A stretch of 29,221 nt of DNA from CAZDVQ01 sp964508975 (lineage in GTDB: Bacteria; Bacteroidota; Bacteroidia; Chitinophagales; Saprospiraceae): the NCBI GenBank assembly GCA_964508975.1, contig CAZDVQ010000056.1, forward strand, positions 1 to 29,221, read 5' to 3'. A program made the translations under genes and the position numbers. Below, one piece after another: positions 1 through 8,179 of the stretch (its first letter is position 1; each line of letters begins with the position of its first letter). The notes below the pieces were generated by a model. It was not told where the DNA came from and ran no database searches. It was given only the letters and a program-made list of their open reading frames with translations.

Positions 1-37
1 CTTTGGCCGAAAATGCTGAAAAACAAACAAAATAATT

Positions 38-73
38 AACGCTTAATGGCATTGACCTCGCGCATTAAGCGTT
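38..73 (-). terminator. Probable terminator after rlmH
   Basis: A perfect 11-bp inverted repeat (AACGCTTAATG / CATTAAGCGTT) with a 14-base loop overlaps the rlmH stop codon. Read on the minus strand it is followed by a T-rich tract (positions 37 down to about 18). This is the layout of an intrinsic terminator, although the stem is AT-rich and its first bases are coding. Confidence 0.6.
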
Positions 74-538
74 GTGATACGGCTCGTTGTTTAGAATAGC
101 AAAAGCCCTGTAAATTTGCTCCACGACAAACAGCCGTATCATCTGGTGTGAAAAAGTCATTTTCGACAGAGAGAGCTTGGCATCTGCACGTGCGTAAACA
201 GCCTCCGAGAATCCGTATGCCCCGCCAACAACGAGTACAATCTTCTTTTTCGACAACATCAGCAGGCTTTGCACATATGCAGCAAAAGCCTCGGAATCGT
301 ACGTTTTACCGCGTTCATCCAAGAGGATTAAATAGTCATCAGGGGCGACACGTTTGAGAATAAGTTCCCCTTCCTTCAACTTGACGGTTTCCGGTGGTAA
401 ATTTTGGGTTTGCTTAAGGTGTGGGATGATATGAAGTTCAAAAGGATTATAACGCCTAATCCTAGGCTCATACACCGCTAGTCCCGACTCGATATAAGGG
501 TAGGTATGTTTGCCTACCAAAACTAACTCAATTTTCAA
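65..538 (-). CDS. rlmH: 23S rRNA (pseudouridine1915-N3)-methyltransferase RlmH
   Basis: This is a SPOUT-class methyltransferase of 157 residues, the usual family length. RlmH uses S-adenosylmethionine to methylate N3 of pseudouridine 1915 in helix 69 of 23S rRNA on assembled 70S ribosomes. Family hallmarks are visible: LDERGK near residue 73, the glycine-rich VVGGAYGF knot segment near 103, LSLSKMTFSHQMIRL near 122, and a C-terminal EQIYRA...EPYHNA. The start is a TTG codon at 536-538 lying inside the last codons of the upstream gene, so the two overlap by 11 bases and translation is probably coupled. No other start keeps the family-typical N-terminus MKIELVLVGK. The assignment is secure; the start is likely. 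Confidence 0.95.
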   Translation of the reverse strand: MKIELVLVGKHTYPYIESGLAVYEPRIRRYNPFELHIIPHLKQTQNLPPETVKLKEGELILKRVAPDDYLILLDERGKTYDSEAFAAYVQSLLMLSKKKIVLVVGGAYGFSEAVYARADAKLSLSKMTFSHQMIRLFVVEQIYRAFAILNNEPYHNA

Positions 539-1298
539 ACTTGGGGAATTTAACTTTCTTGCCAGATTTGATAGACACTACCTCAGCAACCTGATCGGGG
601 TAACCGTTTTGGTAAATGGTGTTGCGCAACATGATACCATGGTTAGCCGTGTACAAGAGGGATATACCGGGGATGCTCACTTGGCGGGTAGATAAAAGTT
701 GTACAAAACCAAGCAATTGCTGTAGGTTTTCTATCTGTTTGGCTTTCAACTTGGCTTTTTTGTAGGGCATGAAAACCAACTCGGCCATGCGGCTATCATT
801 GCTCTTATCAAAGAAAGAAAGTGTTTGACCATCGTAGCTTTTTACTTTTTGGGCATCGCCGCTACGGGTTTCATAGTATTCGCTAGCTGACCAGATCAGG
901 TTAGGGTTGCGGTTTTGCAACATCTGCACCATTTCGAGGCGTTGTTCTTGGCTCATGTTGAGCATTTGGTCGTCGAGCGATTTGCGGTATTGCTCCGCTG
1001 CGGTGCGAATACCTTCCAAATCATTTTGTTTGTAGCTTATGGTTTGATTTTTAGCGGCATCGAATGCGCTGAAACTAGCATCATTTGCATTGTAATCAAA
1101 CTTGGCCAGTGTATTTCCGTCTGTATCTTGTACCAACAATAAAGCGGCATCAGCATTAGCATATAGTTGGTATTTCAAGGGTTTGATAGCCCTATCGCCG
1201 CTGGGCGATACCAAATTGGCTTCGAGCAAAAATACCTGAGCTTTTGCTGAAAAGCTAACGAGTACAAATAGAAGGAGGATGTGTAATTTCTTGAACAT
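528..1298 (-). CDS. Secreted protein of unknown function
   Basis: The protein is 256 residues from the ATG at 1296-1298 (MFKKLHILLLF...). I chose this start because it gives a compact Sec signal peptide (Lys-rich n-region, Leu/Val core, cleavage near SAKAQ). A longer reading adds 11 residues that spoil it. The mature part has no domain I recognise. It is rich in Gln and charged residues, with a beta-like start (FLLEANLVSPSGDRAIKPLKYQLYAN), a helical Gln-rich middle (LNMSQEQRLEMVQMLQNRN), and a C-terminus ending in KSGKKVKFPKFEN. It overlaps rlmH by 11 bases, so the two are probably co-transcribed, but nothing ties their functions. It is likely periplasmic or envelope-located. Confidence 0.8.
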   Translation of the reverse strand: MFKKLHILLLFVLVSFSAKAQVFLLEANLVSPSGDRAIKPLKYQLYANADAALLLVQDTDGNTLAKFDYNANDASFSAFDAAKNQTISYKQNDLEGIRTAAEQYRKSLDDQMLNMSQEQRLEMVQMLQNRNPNLIWSASEYYETRSGDAQKVKSYDGQTLSFFDKSNDSRMAELVFMPYKKAKLKAKQIENLQQLLGFVQLLSTRQVSIPGISLLYTANHGIMLRNTIYQNGYPDQVAEVVSIKSGKKVKFPKFEN

Positions 1299-1377
1299 AG
1301 CAGTAGTTTTCGAGTACTTACAACGCAACAAATGGGCAGTACGTTGCCTGAGCTGTAAAAATACAAAAATGCTTTGG

Positions 1378-2379
1378 TTATGTAAGCTTGTTTTTGTGAT
1401 TTAAGTACATCCACCTGAGCGTATCAATGACATAGGCCTGTTGTTGTTTATCGCGGAATGCAAACCATTGGTCTTTATATTCACCGGAGCGGTCGATAAT
1501 ATACTTGAATTCTTGGAAAGGCTTTCTCTTTTCAAGTGCGTCAAAAAGTTGATTTTGGAGTTTAGGGTTTGAGTTCAACTGCCGTGCAAAGTCGGCCATG
1601 AACTCGAAGGCTTCTCTTGAACTCCATTTTTCGATGTAGCTAAAAAGTTTAAGATCTATTTGATCTGGCCCGATAGCGTTTTCATCATCTTCATCATCAA
1701 ACGAATCTTCAAATTCCATTTCCGTGATGTATTGCACTTCGCCTGTATCCAAGCGGAGGTAAACGCCAAGGCCTGCGGCGAGATAGTCCGTAATATCCTT
1801 AATTTTTTCCTTGGGTAAGGGCACTATGATTTCATCCGTAAAATGTTCGATATGTGGTTCTTGGCTGAATTTCTCAGCATTGTAGGCCTGAGAATTTCCT
1901 TTGGGAATGGAAAGCGATTGCCAACCACCCTGGCAGAGCATTTTACCCAAGAATACCAGTTGCCCAATATGGTATGGATAATGCGCCAACTGGCGGTTAA
2001 TGGCTTCTGTAACGGTATGCCCTTGATTTCGGATATAGACAATTTTGTCTAAATCTGCCTCGGTAAGGGGGTTTAATGCATTGAACAAGCAAGCCCAGCC
2101 TTCTTCCCAGCGCTGAAGCAAAGCTTCGCGAGTTTGTATTGTGTTTTCGAACTCGGCATCGCGGTTGCGCCAGTCTTTTTCGCCATCGCTAGTGAGGAAA
2201 TCTGTCCAGCGCGACAACATGTTGCCTGCTACGTGATATACAATGGTGGCGATGCTATTGCTATCATCATTGTACTGCCAGAACAAATGCTCGTCAGATA
2301 CTTGGGCAAAAGTTTTATCGCCAAGCGATTTGTAGTACTCAAACTGCTTGATGACCGATGATAGGTAAGATTGCTCCAT
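1378..2379 (-). CDS. DUF1572 (DinB-like) domain fused to a UPF0158 domain
   Basis: The protein is 333 residues from the ATG at 2377-2379; an in-frame TTG three codons upstream is less likely. Residues 1 to about 172 match the DUF1572 branch of the DinB four-helix superfamily: early FEYYKSLGDKTFAQ, then IATIVYHVAGNMLSRWTDFLTSDGEK with a candidate metal-ligand His, and a late HYPYHIGQLVFLGKM. Residues from about 185 onward resemble the UPF0158 family: ITDYLAAGLGVYLRLDTGEV, then KPFQEFKYIID...DQWFAFRDKQQQAYVIDTLRW near the C-terminus. The two parts are joined by a short linker (SQEPHIEHFTDEI). DinB relatives include thiol-dependent S-transferases and metal-dependent hydrolases; UPF0158 has no known activity. 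No partner gene is adjacent. Confidence 0.8.
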   Translation of the reverse strand: MEQSYLSSVIKQFEYYKSLGDKTFAQVSDEHLFWQYNDDSNSIATIVYHVAGNMLSRWTDFLTSDGEKDWRNRDAEFENTIQTREALLQRWEEGWACLFNALNPLTEADLDKIVYIRNQGHTVTEAINRQLAHYPYHIGQLVFLGKMLCQGGWQSLSIPKGNSQAYNAEKFSQEPHIEHFTDEIIVPLPKEKIKDITDYLAAGLGVYLRLDTGEVQYITEMEFEDSFDDEDDENAIGPDQIDLKLFSYIEKWSSREAFEFMADFARQLNSNPKLQNQLFDALEKRKPFQEFKYIIDRSGEYKDQWFAFRDKQQQAYVIDTLRWMYLNHKNKLT

Positions 2380-2419
2380 GAGATTCAAGTAATTTATACA
2401 GTATTATGCAAGGCAGCAT

Positions 2420-2518
2420 GCGTTAGCTGGCCGGAGGGCGCCCGCGCAGCGGGCGGTGCGAAGCACGGAGCAACGCGAACCCCGTAGGACAGCGACGGCG
2501 CAACGCGCCGGAACGCCC
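2420..2518 (-). repeat. Family A structured intergenic element, copy A1
   Basis: The element runs from GCGTTAGCTGG to AACGCCC, followed by an A-run on the plus strand. It holds three hairpins: GCCCGC/GCGGGC around GCA (2440-2454), GTGC/GCAC around GAA (2456-2466) and CGGCGC/GCGCCG around AAC (2496-2510). The outer GCGTT/AACGC ends and an inner GCTG/CAGC pair can close it into a multi-branched fold. In minus orientation it starts about 10 bases after the nucleoside transporter stop codon. Confidence 0.85.
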
Positions 2519-2529
2519 AAAAAAATCAA

Positions 2530-3843
2530 CTAGAACAGCATCCCAGCAATAGCGGCCGTCATCAAACAGGCCAGGGTACCGCCGATTAGCGACAAAATAC
2601 CCAAGCTGGCCAAGTTAGGACGTTGCTTCGGCGACAAAGCCCCAATACCGCCAATTTGAATACCGATAGACGCAAAGTTGGAGAAACCACACAAGGCGTA
2701 GGTAATGATGACAATTGATTTTTCATGGACAAACAAAGCCTTTTTACCCGCCAAGGTGGCATAGGCAAAAAACTCGTTGATAGCTGTTTTCTGGCCGAGT
2801 AACTGTCCGCTCAGCAAAATATCTTCGTTGGGGATACCAATCACCCAAGCGATTGGGGCGAAGATTATACCCAAGATGTAATCCAAACTTAAACCCGTGT
2901 AGCGTTGATTTGTCATCTCCGCAATATATCCGTTTAGGTTACCAATTGAACCCACACCCAACATAATCCAATTGAGCATGGCCACTAGGGCCGTGAACAC
3001 CAACAACATAGCACCAACGTTAACCGCTAATTTCAAACCATCGGTTGTACCTATGGAAATGGCATCGAGTACGTTCGAACCCAGTTTTTCTTTCGGGATT
3101 TCAAGGTGTTTGTTTATCTCTTCAACTTCGGGGTACAACAATTTAGCACAAACGATGGCTGCTGGTGCCGAAATTACACTGGCCGTGAGTAAGTGCTTGG
3201 CAAAAATGGCTTGTTGCACGGGATCGTCTCCACCCAAAAAGCCTACATAAGCTGCAAAAACACCACCCGCGATAGTGGCCATACCACCCGTCATCAAACA
3301 CATGATTTCAGACTTAGTCATGTTGTCGATATAGGGTTTAATGACCAATGGAGCCTCAGTTTGACCAATAAACACATTGGCGGCAGCAGCCAAACTCTCG
3401 GCACCGGAAACGCCCATCGTCTTATTCATCACGAAGGCAAAGCCTTTGATAATGATTTGCAAAATACCCAAGTAATACAATAAAGATGATAAAGCCGAGA
3501 AAAACACTACCGTGGGCAAAACCTTGAACGCAAAAATATAACCCACGTTAAAAGGCTTGAACTCAGTTGCGTTTTCGGTTCCTACAACAGTATTGTTGGG
3601 CCACTTACCAAACAAAAACTCAGCGCCAGCTTCTGTAAAACCAAGCACTTCAACAAAGCCACGCGAAATACTATCGAAAAATTGGCTCACCAAATCAACC
3701 CGTAGGATGAGCAATGCCAATACAATCTGTAATGCTACACCGATACCAACCTGTTTCCAGTTGATGGCCCTACGGTTGCGGCTAAATACAAAACCTAGTG
3801 CTACCAATATAATAAGACCTAGTATACCACGTAAAATATCCAT
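2530..3843 (-). CDS. nupC: NupC-type concentrative nucleoside transporter
   Basis: This inner-membrane protein has 437 residues and belongs to the CNT family, which imports nucleosides by H+ or Na+ symport. Visible family features are an N-terminal membrane segment followed by the RNRRAINWKQVGIGVALQ linker, the core motif GQTEAPLVIKPYI near residue 160, the NEDILLSGQLLGQKTAINEFFAYATL block near 340, and the C-terminal SIVIITYALCGFSNFASIGIQIGG segment. The length is normal for the bacterial family. Substrate range cannot be read from the sequence. It is transcribed alone as far as can be seen: about 136 bases separate it from the divergent gene at 3980, and a family A element follows its stop codon. 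Confidence 0.93.
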   Translation of the reverse strand: MDILRGILGLIILVALGFVFSRNRRAINWKQVGIGVALQIVLALLILRVDLVSQFFDSISRGFVEVLGFTEAGAEFLFGKWPNNTVVGTENATEFKPFNVGYIFAFKVLPTVVFFSALSSLLYYLGILQIIIKGFAFVMNKTMGVSGAESLAAAANVFIGQTEAPLVIKPYIDNMTKSEIMCLMTGGMATIAGGVFAAYVGFLGGDDPVQQAIFAKHLLTASVISAPAAIVCAKLLYPEVEEINKHLEIPKEKLGSNVLDAISIGTTDGLKLAVNVGAMLLVFTALVAMLNWIMLGVGSIGNLNGYIAEMTNQRYTGLSLDYILGIIFAPIAWVIGIPNEDILLSGQLLGQKTAINEFFAYATLAGKKALFVHEKSIVIITYALCGFSNFASIGIQIGGIGALSPKQRPNLASLGILSLIGGTLACLMTAAIAGMLF

Positions 3844-3939
3844 TTGTTTGTGTTTGTGCGTTGTGTGTAGTGTAGTTTGAAACGGGGGCTAAAAATAGAT
3901 AATTTGATTGGTCGCGTGACTACATTTTTAAAAAAAGCT

Positions 3940-3947
3940 TACTTTTG
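3940..3947 (+). promoter_or_regulatory. Bacteroidota -7 promoter element
   Basis: TACTTTTG matches the TAnnTTTG consensus of the primary Bacteroidota sigma factor and lies 32 bases before the start codon at 3980. No clear TTTG -33 element is found at the right distance. Confidence 0.5.
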
Positions 3948-3979
3948 ACCAATTAACACCAAACATTAAAGTTTACCTT

Positions 3980-5626
3980 ATGAAATTTAAAGCCTTACTA
4001 TGTTTAGTATTTTTGGCATGCTCGCTCAGCCAAGTACAGCTGAATGCCCAATGTAACTGCACTATCGACCTTACCTGCCCGCTCACGAACCCTGCCGGTG
4101 GTATCTGCCCAGATACCTTCCCCAATGCAACCATCGGCCAATTGTTCGACGAGGATATTACTTTCTATATGCCACAAACCGTGACCGACCCAGGCACCGG
4201 TACCGTGGTTGACCTTCAACGTATCCAAATTACCAGTATCGCCGGCTTACCTGACGGCCTAAACTGGAGTTGTAGCTCGCCCAACTGCGAGTACTTGCCG
4301 CAAAGCAATCCACCCAGCTCTGAGTTGGGCTGTATCGGTGTTTGTGGAACCCCTACCCCATTCAACGCTCCGGGTATCTACAACGTGACTGTTTACCTAT
4401 TGGCCGACGTGTTTGTTCCATCTTTTGGTATTACCTTGACCAACCAGCCACAAACCTATCAGGCCGAGTTGTTGCTTATCTCCTTAGGTGGTAATAGCGG
4501 TTACAGCTTTGCACCAGCATCTGGTTGTGAGCCCGTTACCGTTGATTTTGAAGCATTGATCGACCAAGCCCCTAACAGCCCAACCACTTGGGCTTGGGAT
4601 TTTGGCGACGGTACTACCAGCACTTCTAAAACAGTTTCGCACACATTTGTAGCCGATGGTAACTACGCCGTTACGCTCAACACCACCGTGAACAACTATA
4701 AAATCACGAACCTTTGTATCAACTCGGTAAACCAAGGTTGGTGTAATGATGTAGAAGAACTACAATGTAACTGTGGTACACCTATTATCGGTGCTTGTCC
4801 TGATATCTACTTCCAAATTGTGAATGCCAACGGCGATGTGCTTTTCTCATCTGGCGTGGCCAACAATGCTACATCTAACTGCTGGAGCAACCTGAACGTC
4901 GAGTTGAGCAATCCACCCTACTCGCTCCGTATTTTTGACGAGGATGCCATCACTGCCGATGATGACTTGGGTCAATTTGCCTTTAACGTGACCTCAACAG
5001 GCAACAAAACCTACAGCGGCGCTGGTGGCACCGCAGGTACTTACGCCATTGGTTTAGCCGTTGACACGGTGATTACCAACGTTGATACCGTGCGTGTTTT
5101 CCCAATCGTTAACCCCACCATTAGCGTTTCAGGTTTAACCGATTTGTGCCCAGGCCAATTCACCCTCTTGATTTCAAGCCAGGCGGACGGCAACCAATGG
5201 TACCGCAACGGTAACCCTGTAAGCTGGGGCCTTGACGATACTTTACAAGTAAGTTCAGTTGAAACGGGTACATACACCCTCGAGTACACCAGTCCAAGCA
5301 ACTGCGTGGGCACCTCACAACCACAAGTAATTACCTACTGCCTCAGCAACACCGAAGTATTGAACAATGCACTCAACATCAGCATTTTACCAAACCCCAA
5401 CAACGGCCAATTCGTAATCAAGGCCGAGCTTGGCGAGGATGCAGGCAACTGTCAATTCGCCTTGACCAACTTGTTGGGCCAGGAATTGTACCAGTCGAGC
5501 TTCGAGTTGAGCAACGGCGGCAGCTTGAACCAAAGCGTAAACTTGAGCCACTTGCCAAGCGGCATTTACATGGCTGTAGTGCGCCAAGGTGCTAAAACCA
5601 GCGTTCAAAAAGTTATCATCGAGTAG
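3980..5626 (+). CDS. Type IX secreted PKD-domain protein with type A sorting domain
   Basis: The protein has 548 residues. A Sec signal peptide covers residues 1-24 (cleavage near LNAQ). A Cys-rich region at about 25-125 may form disulfides. A PKD domain lies at about 174-250 with the diagnostic WAWDFGDGT. A region at about 275-338 (PDIYFQIVNANGDVLFS ... LRIFDEDAITADDDLGQFAF) resembles a calcium-binding C2-like fold with clustered Asp residues. An Ig-like segment follows at about 379-445 (WYRNG). The C-terminus from 467 (ILPNPNNGQFVI ... LPSGIYMAVV ... VQKVIIE) is a type A type IX sorting domain, removed on export across the outer membrane. The role is probably at the cell surface or extracellular, in adhesion or binding; no catalytic domain is seen. 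Confidence 0.9.
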   Translation: MKFKALLCLVFLACSLSQVQLNAQCNCTIDLTCPLTNPAGGICPDTFPNATIGQLFDEDITFYMPQTVTDPGTGTVVDLQRIQITSIAGLPDGLNWSCSSPNCEYLPQSNPPSSELGCIGVCGTPTPFNAPGIYNVTVYLLADVFVPSFGITLTNQPQTYQAELLLISLGGNSGYSFAPASGCEPVTVDFEALIDQAPNSPTTWAWDFGDGTTSTSKTVSHTFVADGNYAVTLNTTVNNYKITNLCINSVNQGWCNDVEELQCNCGTPIIGACPDIYFQIVNANGDVLFSSGVANNATSNCWSNLNVELSNPPYSLRIFDEDAITADDDLGQFAFNVTSTGNKTYSGAGGTAGTYAIGLAVDTVITNVDTVRVFPIVNPTISVSGLTDLCPGQFTLLISSQADGNQWYRNGNPVSWGLDDTLQVSSVETGTYTLEYTSPSNCVGTSQPQVITYCLSNTEVLNNALNISILPNPNNGQFVIKAELGEDAGNCQFALTNLLGQELYQSSFELSNGGSLNQSVNLSHLPSGIYMAVVRQGAKTSVQKVIIE

Positions 5627-5627
5627 A

Positions 5628-5729
5628 TTTTTGGGGGCCTCCCCTCGCTGGAGCTCGGGGCGTACCCTTCCGGGGTTCGCGTTGCTCCGTGCTTCGCACC
5701 AGCCGCTACGCGGCTGCCCTCCAGGCTAC
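5628..5729 (+). repeat. Family A structured intergenic element, copy A2 (decayed end)
   Basis: It begins right after the stop codon at 5624-5626 with a T-run and a G-run. It contains the conserved CCGGGGTTCGC block, the GTGC/GCAC hairpin around TTC (5689-5699) and a hairpin AGCCGC/GCGGCT around TAC (5701-5715). The far end, normally CTAACGC, is lost or altered. Orientation is the same as the upstream gene. Confidence 0.75.
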
Positions 5730-5763
5730 TAGGCCGGGCTGCTTGGCTTTCAAATTATCCTTT

Positions 5764-5811
5764 ACCGCCCATGTAGAGATGTTGTATTCGCAATGTCGCT
5801 GCATGGGCGGT
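5764..5811. repeat. Long imperfect hairpin, MITE-like
   Basis: A perfect 10-bp outer stem (ACCGCCCATG / CATGGGCGGT) encloses a further imperfect stem (TGTAGAGATGTTG against CAATGTCGCTGCA, with G-T pairs). The TGTAGAGA arm resembles the hairpin at 14882-14904. It lies in the 282-base gap between the gene ending at 5626 and the one starting at 5909; the rest of that gap (5812-5908) shows nothing else clear. Confidence 0.6.
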
Positions 5812-5908
5812 TTGGTATGGTGCGTTGCGCCACCAGCCATTTGCAGGAGTAAGCACGGTCACTTCGTGATTCGCTCGCAACAAATGTATCGAAATAAAAT
5901 TCACCTTT

Positions 5909-7012
5909 ATGAAACAAGCATTTAAACATTTCAGCCTTGCCCTTTTGGCTATAGTTGCTCTTACATACTTATCGTCCTGTCAGTTAGGACGATTTGTGTT
6001 CTACAACTTTGCAGATATAAAAGACTATAAAAAATTTGAGTCGAGGCCTTTAAGCGCCAATAATAGTGCGTTTAATTTTCAAACAACCAGTGCAGGGAAA
6101 GTCCCAAAGACCCTAAACAACATCCCGTTTGAAAAATATCTTGAAGACCATAAAACGGTAGCCTTTTTAATCATTAAAAATGATACCATACAGTATGAAA
6201 AATACTTCAAGGGTTATGACGAGCAAAGTATAGTCCCTTCTTTTTCCATGGCCAAATCTGTTACATCCATTTTAATTGGTTGTGCCATCGACGAAGGTTT
6301 GATCAAGTCAGTTGACGAACCGGTGACCAACTACATACCTGAATTAGCCCAAGAAGGCTTCGACAAGGTAACCATTAAACATTTGTTGCAGATGACCTCG
6401 GGCATTAAATTTAACGAAAGCTACGTGAACCCTTTTGGCGATGCTGCTTCATTTTACTACGGCATTAACCTGAGAAAAGCCATTGGCCGTATGAAACTAA
6501 AAACGGAACCAGGTACTAAGTTTGAATACGTGAGTGGCAATACACAGCTACTTGGTTTAGTGCTCGAACGAGCGTTAAAAGGAAAAACGATAACCGCCTA
6601 CCTCCAAGAAAAACTATGGACACCCATGGGTATGGAATATGACGCTTCCTGGAGTATAGACCGTAAAAATAACGGCTTGGAAAAGACTTTCTGTTGTTTA
6701 AACGCAAGGGCTAGGGACTTTGCCAAAATTGGCCGGCTATACAAAAACAAAGGCAATTGGAATGGAAAACAGCTTGTTTCTGAAGCTTGGGTTGAAGCAT
6801 CCACCAAACTTGAAACTACGGAGGGTAGCGCCAGCTATTACCAATACCAATGGTGGCTACCTACACCAAACGAAGACTTTATGGCCGAAGGTATTTTAGG
6901 TCAGTTCGTTTATGTGCACCCAGCCAAGGATTTAATCATCGTAAGACTTGGGAAAACCTTAGGCAAAGCTGACTGGTGGACTATCTTTACCTCATTGGCT
7001 GAAGCATATTAG
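5909..7012 (+). CDS. Serine hydrolase lipoprotein, beta-lactamase/PBP-like family
   Basis: The protein has 367 residues. Residues 1-24 form a lipoprotein signal with lipobox LSSC, so Cys24 would be lipidated. The catalytic domain is of the class C beta-lactamase/esterase type (PF00144). The SxxK motif is S113-M-A-K116, giving the nucleophile Ser113 and Lys116. The second motif is Y207-V-S-G-N211. A late GQFVYVHPAKDLIIV strand takes the place of the KTG-type motif. An HLLQMTSGI block near 158 is also typical. Family members include esterases, peptidases and true beta-lactamases; activity cannot be told from the sequence, and most homologues of this form are not resistance enzymes. It appears to be transcribed alone. 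Confidence 0.9.
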   Translation: MKQAFKHFSLALLAIVALTYLSSCQLGRFVFYNFADIKDYKKFESRPLSANNSAFNFQTTSAGKVPKTLNNIPFEKYLEDHKTVAFLIIKNDTIQYEKYFKGYDEQSIVPSFSMAKSVTSILIGCAIDEGLIKSVDEPVTNYIPELAQEGFDKVTIKHLLQMTSGIKFNESYVNPFGDAASFYYGINLRKAIGRMKLKTEPGTKFEYVSGNTQLLGLVLERALKGKTITAYLQEKLWTPMGMEYDASWSIDRKNNGLEKTFCCLNARARDFAKIGRLYKNKGNWNGKQLVSEAWVEASTKLETTEGSASYYQYQWWLPTPNEDFMAEGILGQFVYVHPAKDLIIVRLGKTLGKADWWTIFTSLAEAY

Positions 7013-7118
7013 ATACGCCCCTGGCTCCCCCAAAGATAGTGTACCGCTTCTAACGGAGTGGATAAAGCCTGGCAAATCGTTCATCATTCATCGTTCATAG
7101 CTCATCGTTCTTAGCTAT

Positions 7119-7143
7119 CCCTAGGCCGTTATACGGCCTAGGG
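7119..7143. repeat. Perfect 11-bp hairpin flanking copy A3
   Basis: CCCTAGGCCGT and ACGGCCTAGGG pair around a TAT loop, directly next to family A copy A3. The same side of copies A4 and A5 also carries a flanking hairpin. The preceding 7060-7115 stretch is degenerate TCGTTCATC-type repeat, the reverse complement of the ATGAACGATGAA repeat near 9920-10000. Confidence 0.75.
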
Positions 7144-7144
7144 A

Positions 7145-7248
7145 GCGTTAGCTGGCCGGAGGGCGCGGCGCAAGCCGCGGTGCGCAGCACGGAGCAAAGC
7201 GAACCCCGTAGGACAGCGGCGGTGCTGCAAAGCAGCACCGCAACGCCC
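7145..7248 (-). repeat. Family A structured intergenic element, copy A3
   Basis: It has the full form from GCGTTAGCTGGCC to AACGCCC. Hairpins are CGCGGC/GCCGCG around GCAA (7164-7179), GTGC/GCAC around GCA (7180-7190) and a perfect 10-bp stem GCGGTGCTGC/GCAGCACCGC around AAA (7219-7241). The first and third stems differ in sequence from copy A1 yet pair fully. In minus orientation it starts about 6 bases after the stop codon of the gene ending at 7255. Confidence 0.88.
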
Positions 7249-7254
7249 AAAAAA

Positions 7255-8070
7255 TTACGCTCCGTAACGCAACACTAGGCTAAAGTTGGTCAACTCGCCG
7301 CCGTAGTTCATCTTGTAGGTCAATTTTACAGGTAAACCTTCATCGTTAAGCTCGGCAGTAACCGATAGCTCGCCCATCTCGTCCCACATTTTAAGCTTAA
7401 CGGGAATATCGGTAAAAGTGCTGTGGTAGTCAATTTTAGTCTGCTCGCCAGTTGCGCTGTTTGTTGCACCCAAGGCTTTGAAGGTCTCGGGTTCAACGTT
7501 CCATTTAACCTGGCTCAAGATATACTTATCGCGGATGTAAAGCGGTGCGGTATCCTCGAACATTTCGTCGGCAAGCTCTTCCTCTGGGAAATCGTACACG
7601 GTGTAAAGCATATCGTTTGCCGCTTCATCGTAGTAATACTCGCGGATTTGTATACCGGCCAAGGTTGAATGATTGGCCAAATAACGGTACAAAATTTTGC
7701 CTTCAATGTACATGGGCTCGAAGTAAACAAAGGCACCGACGATACTTTCCAGGCCTTCGGCATCCGAAATCGTGATATCGTTGGGCAGGGGTAGATCTTG
7801 CATATAGGTTACCGACCAGGTGTCGCCACCCATCGATTCTTGCTCTTGCTCAATCAAGCCTTCCTCGTCGAAATAAGCCGTTGACACCAACATGTCGCCG
7901 CCTTCCTCAAAAATTTGAACCTGTTTGTAGCCTGCTTCCACGATAAGATCCGCATGGACCTGCTCGTTGAACGGATTGATGAACCAGCTTAGCAAGGGCG
8001 ATGGGTAGTCCATATTCTGCGCTGGCAACAATGCAGGCAGGAAGGCTAAAAGGAAAAGAAGTTTCTTCAT
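7255..8070 (-). CDS. Secreted protein of unknown function
   Basis: The protein has 271 residues with a clear Sec signal peptide (MKKLLFLLAFLPALLPAQ, cleavage near residue 18). The mature part is acidic and rich in Tyr, Glu and aromatic residues. Repeated strand-like stretches (YKQVQIFEEGGDMLVSTAYFDEEGLI, IQIREYYYDEAANDMLYTVYDF, DIPVKLKMWDEMGELSVTAELNDEGLPVKLTYKM) suggest an all-beta repeat resembling YD/MORN-like 'DxxG' units, but I do not recognise a named family. No cysteine pairs or catalytic motifs stand out. It is transcribed alone. A family A element follows the stop codon and degenerate simple repeats precede the start. Confidence 0.8.
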   Translation of the reverse strand: MKKLLFLLAFLPALLPAQNMDYPSPLLSWFINPFNEQVHADLIVEAGYKQVQIFEEGGDMLVSTAYFDEEGLIEQEQESMGGDTWSVTYMQDLPLPNDITISDAEGLESIVGAFVYFEPMYIEGKILYRYLANHSTLAGIQIREYYYDEAANDMLYTVYDFPEEELADEMFEDTAPLYIRDKYILSQVKWNVEPETFKALGATNSATGEQTKIDYHSTFTDIPVKLKMWDEMGELSVTAELNDEGLPVKLTYKMNYGGELTNFSLVLRYGA

Positions 8071-8175
8071 GAGATGTAAGTTGTGAGATGTAAGTTGTGA
8101 GCGGTAAGATGTGAGTTGTAAGCGGTAAGTTGTGAGATGTAAGCTATAGCACTAATCCCTAATACCTAACACCTA
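8071..8175. repeat. Degenerate simple repeats between genes
   Basis: The first part is an imperfect tandem of a GAGATGTAAGTTGT-like unit (about 8071-8143). The second is CTAATACCTAACACCTAAAACC-type text. No gene is present. Similar degenerate short-word repeats occur at 11941-12028, 12212-12262 and 9895-10000. Confidence 0.7.
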
Positions 8176-8179
8176 AAAC

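Noticed and set aside
1299..1414. Longer starts for the secreted protein and the 79-codon frame at 1175-1414
   Set aside because: They do not give a sensible signal peptide and overlap the intergenic region; the ATG at 1298 explains the data better.
5689..5925. Open frame of 78 codons over copy A2
   Set aside because: It consists of repeat DNA and overlaps the start of the serine hydrolase gene; the translation has no protein-like features.
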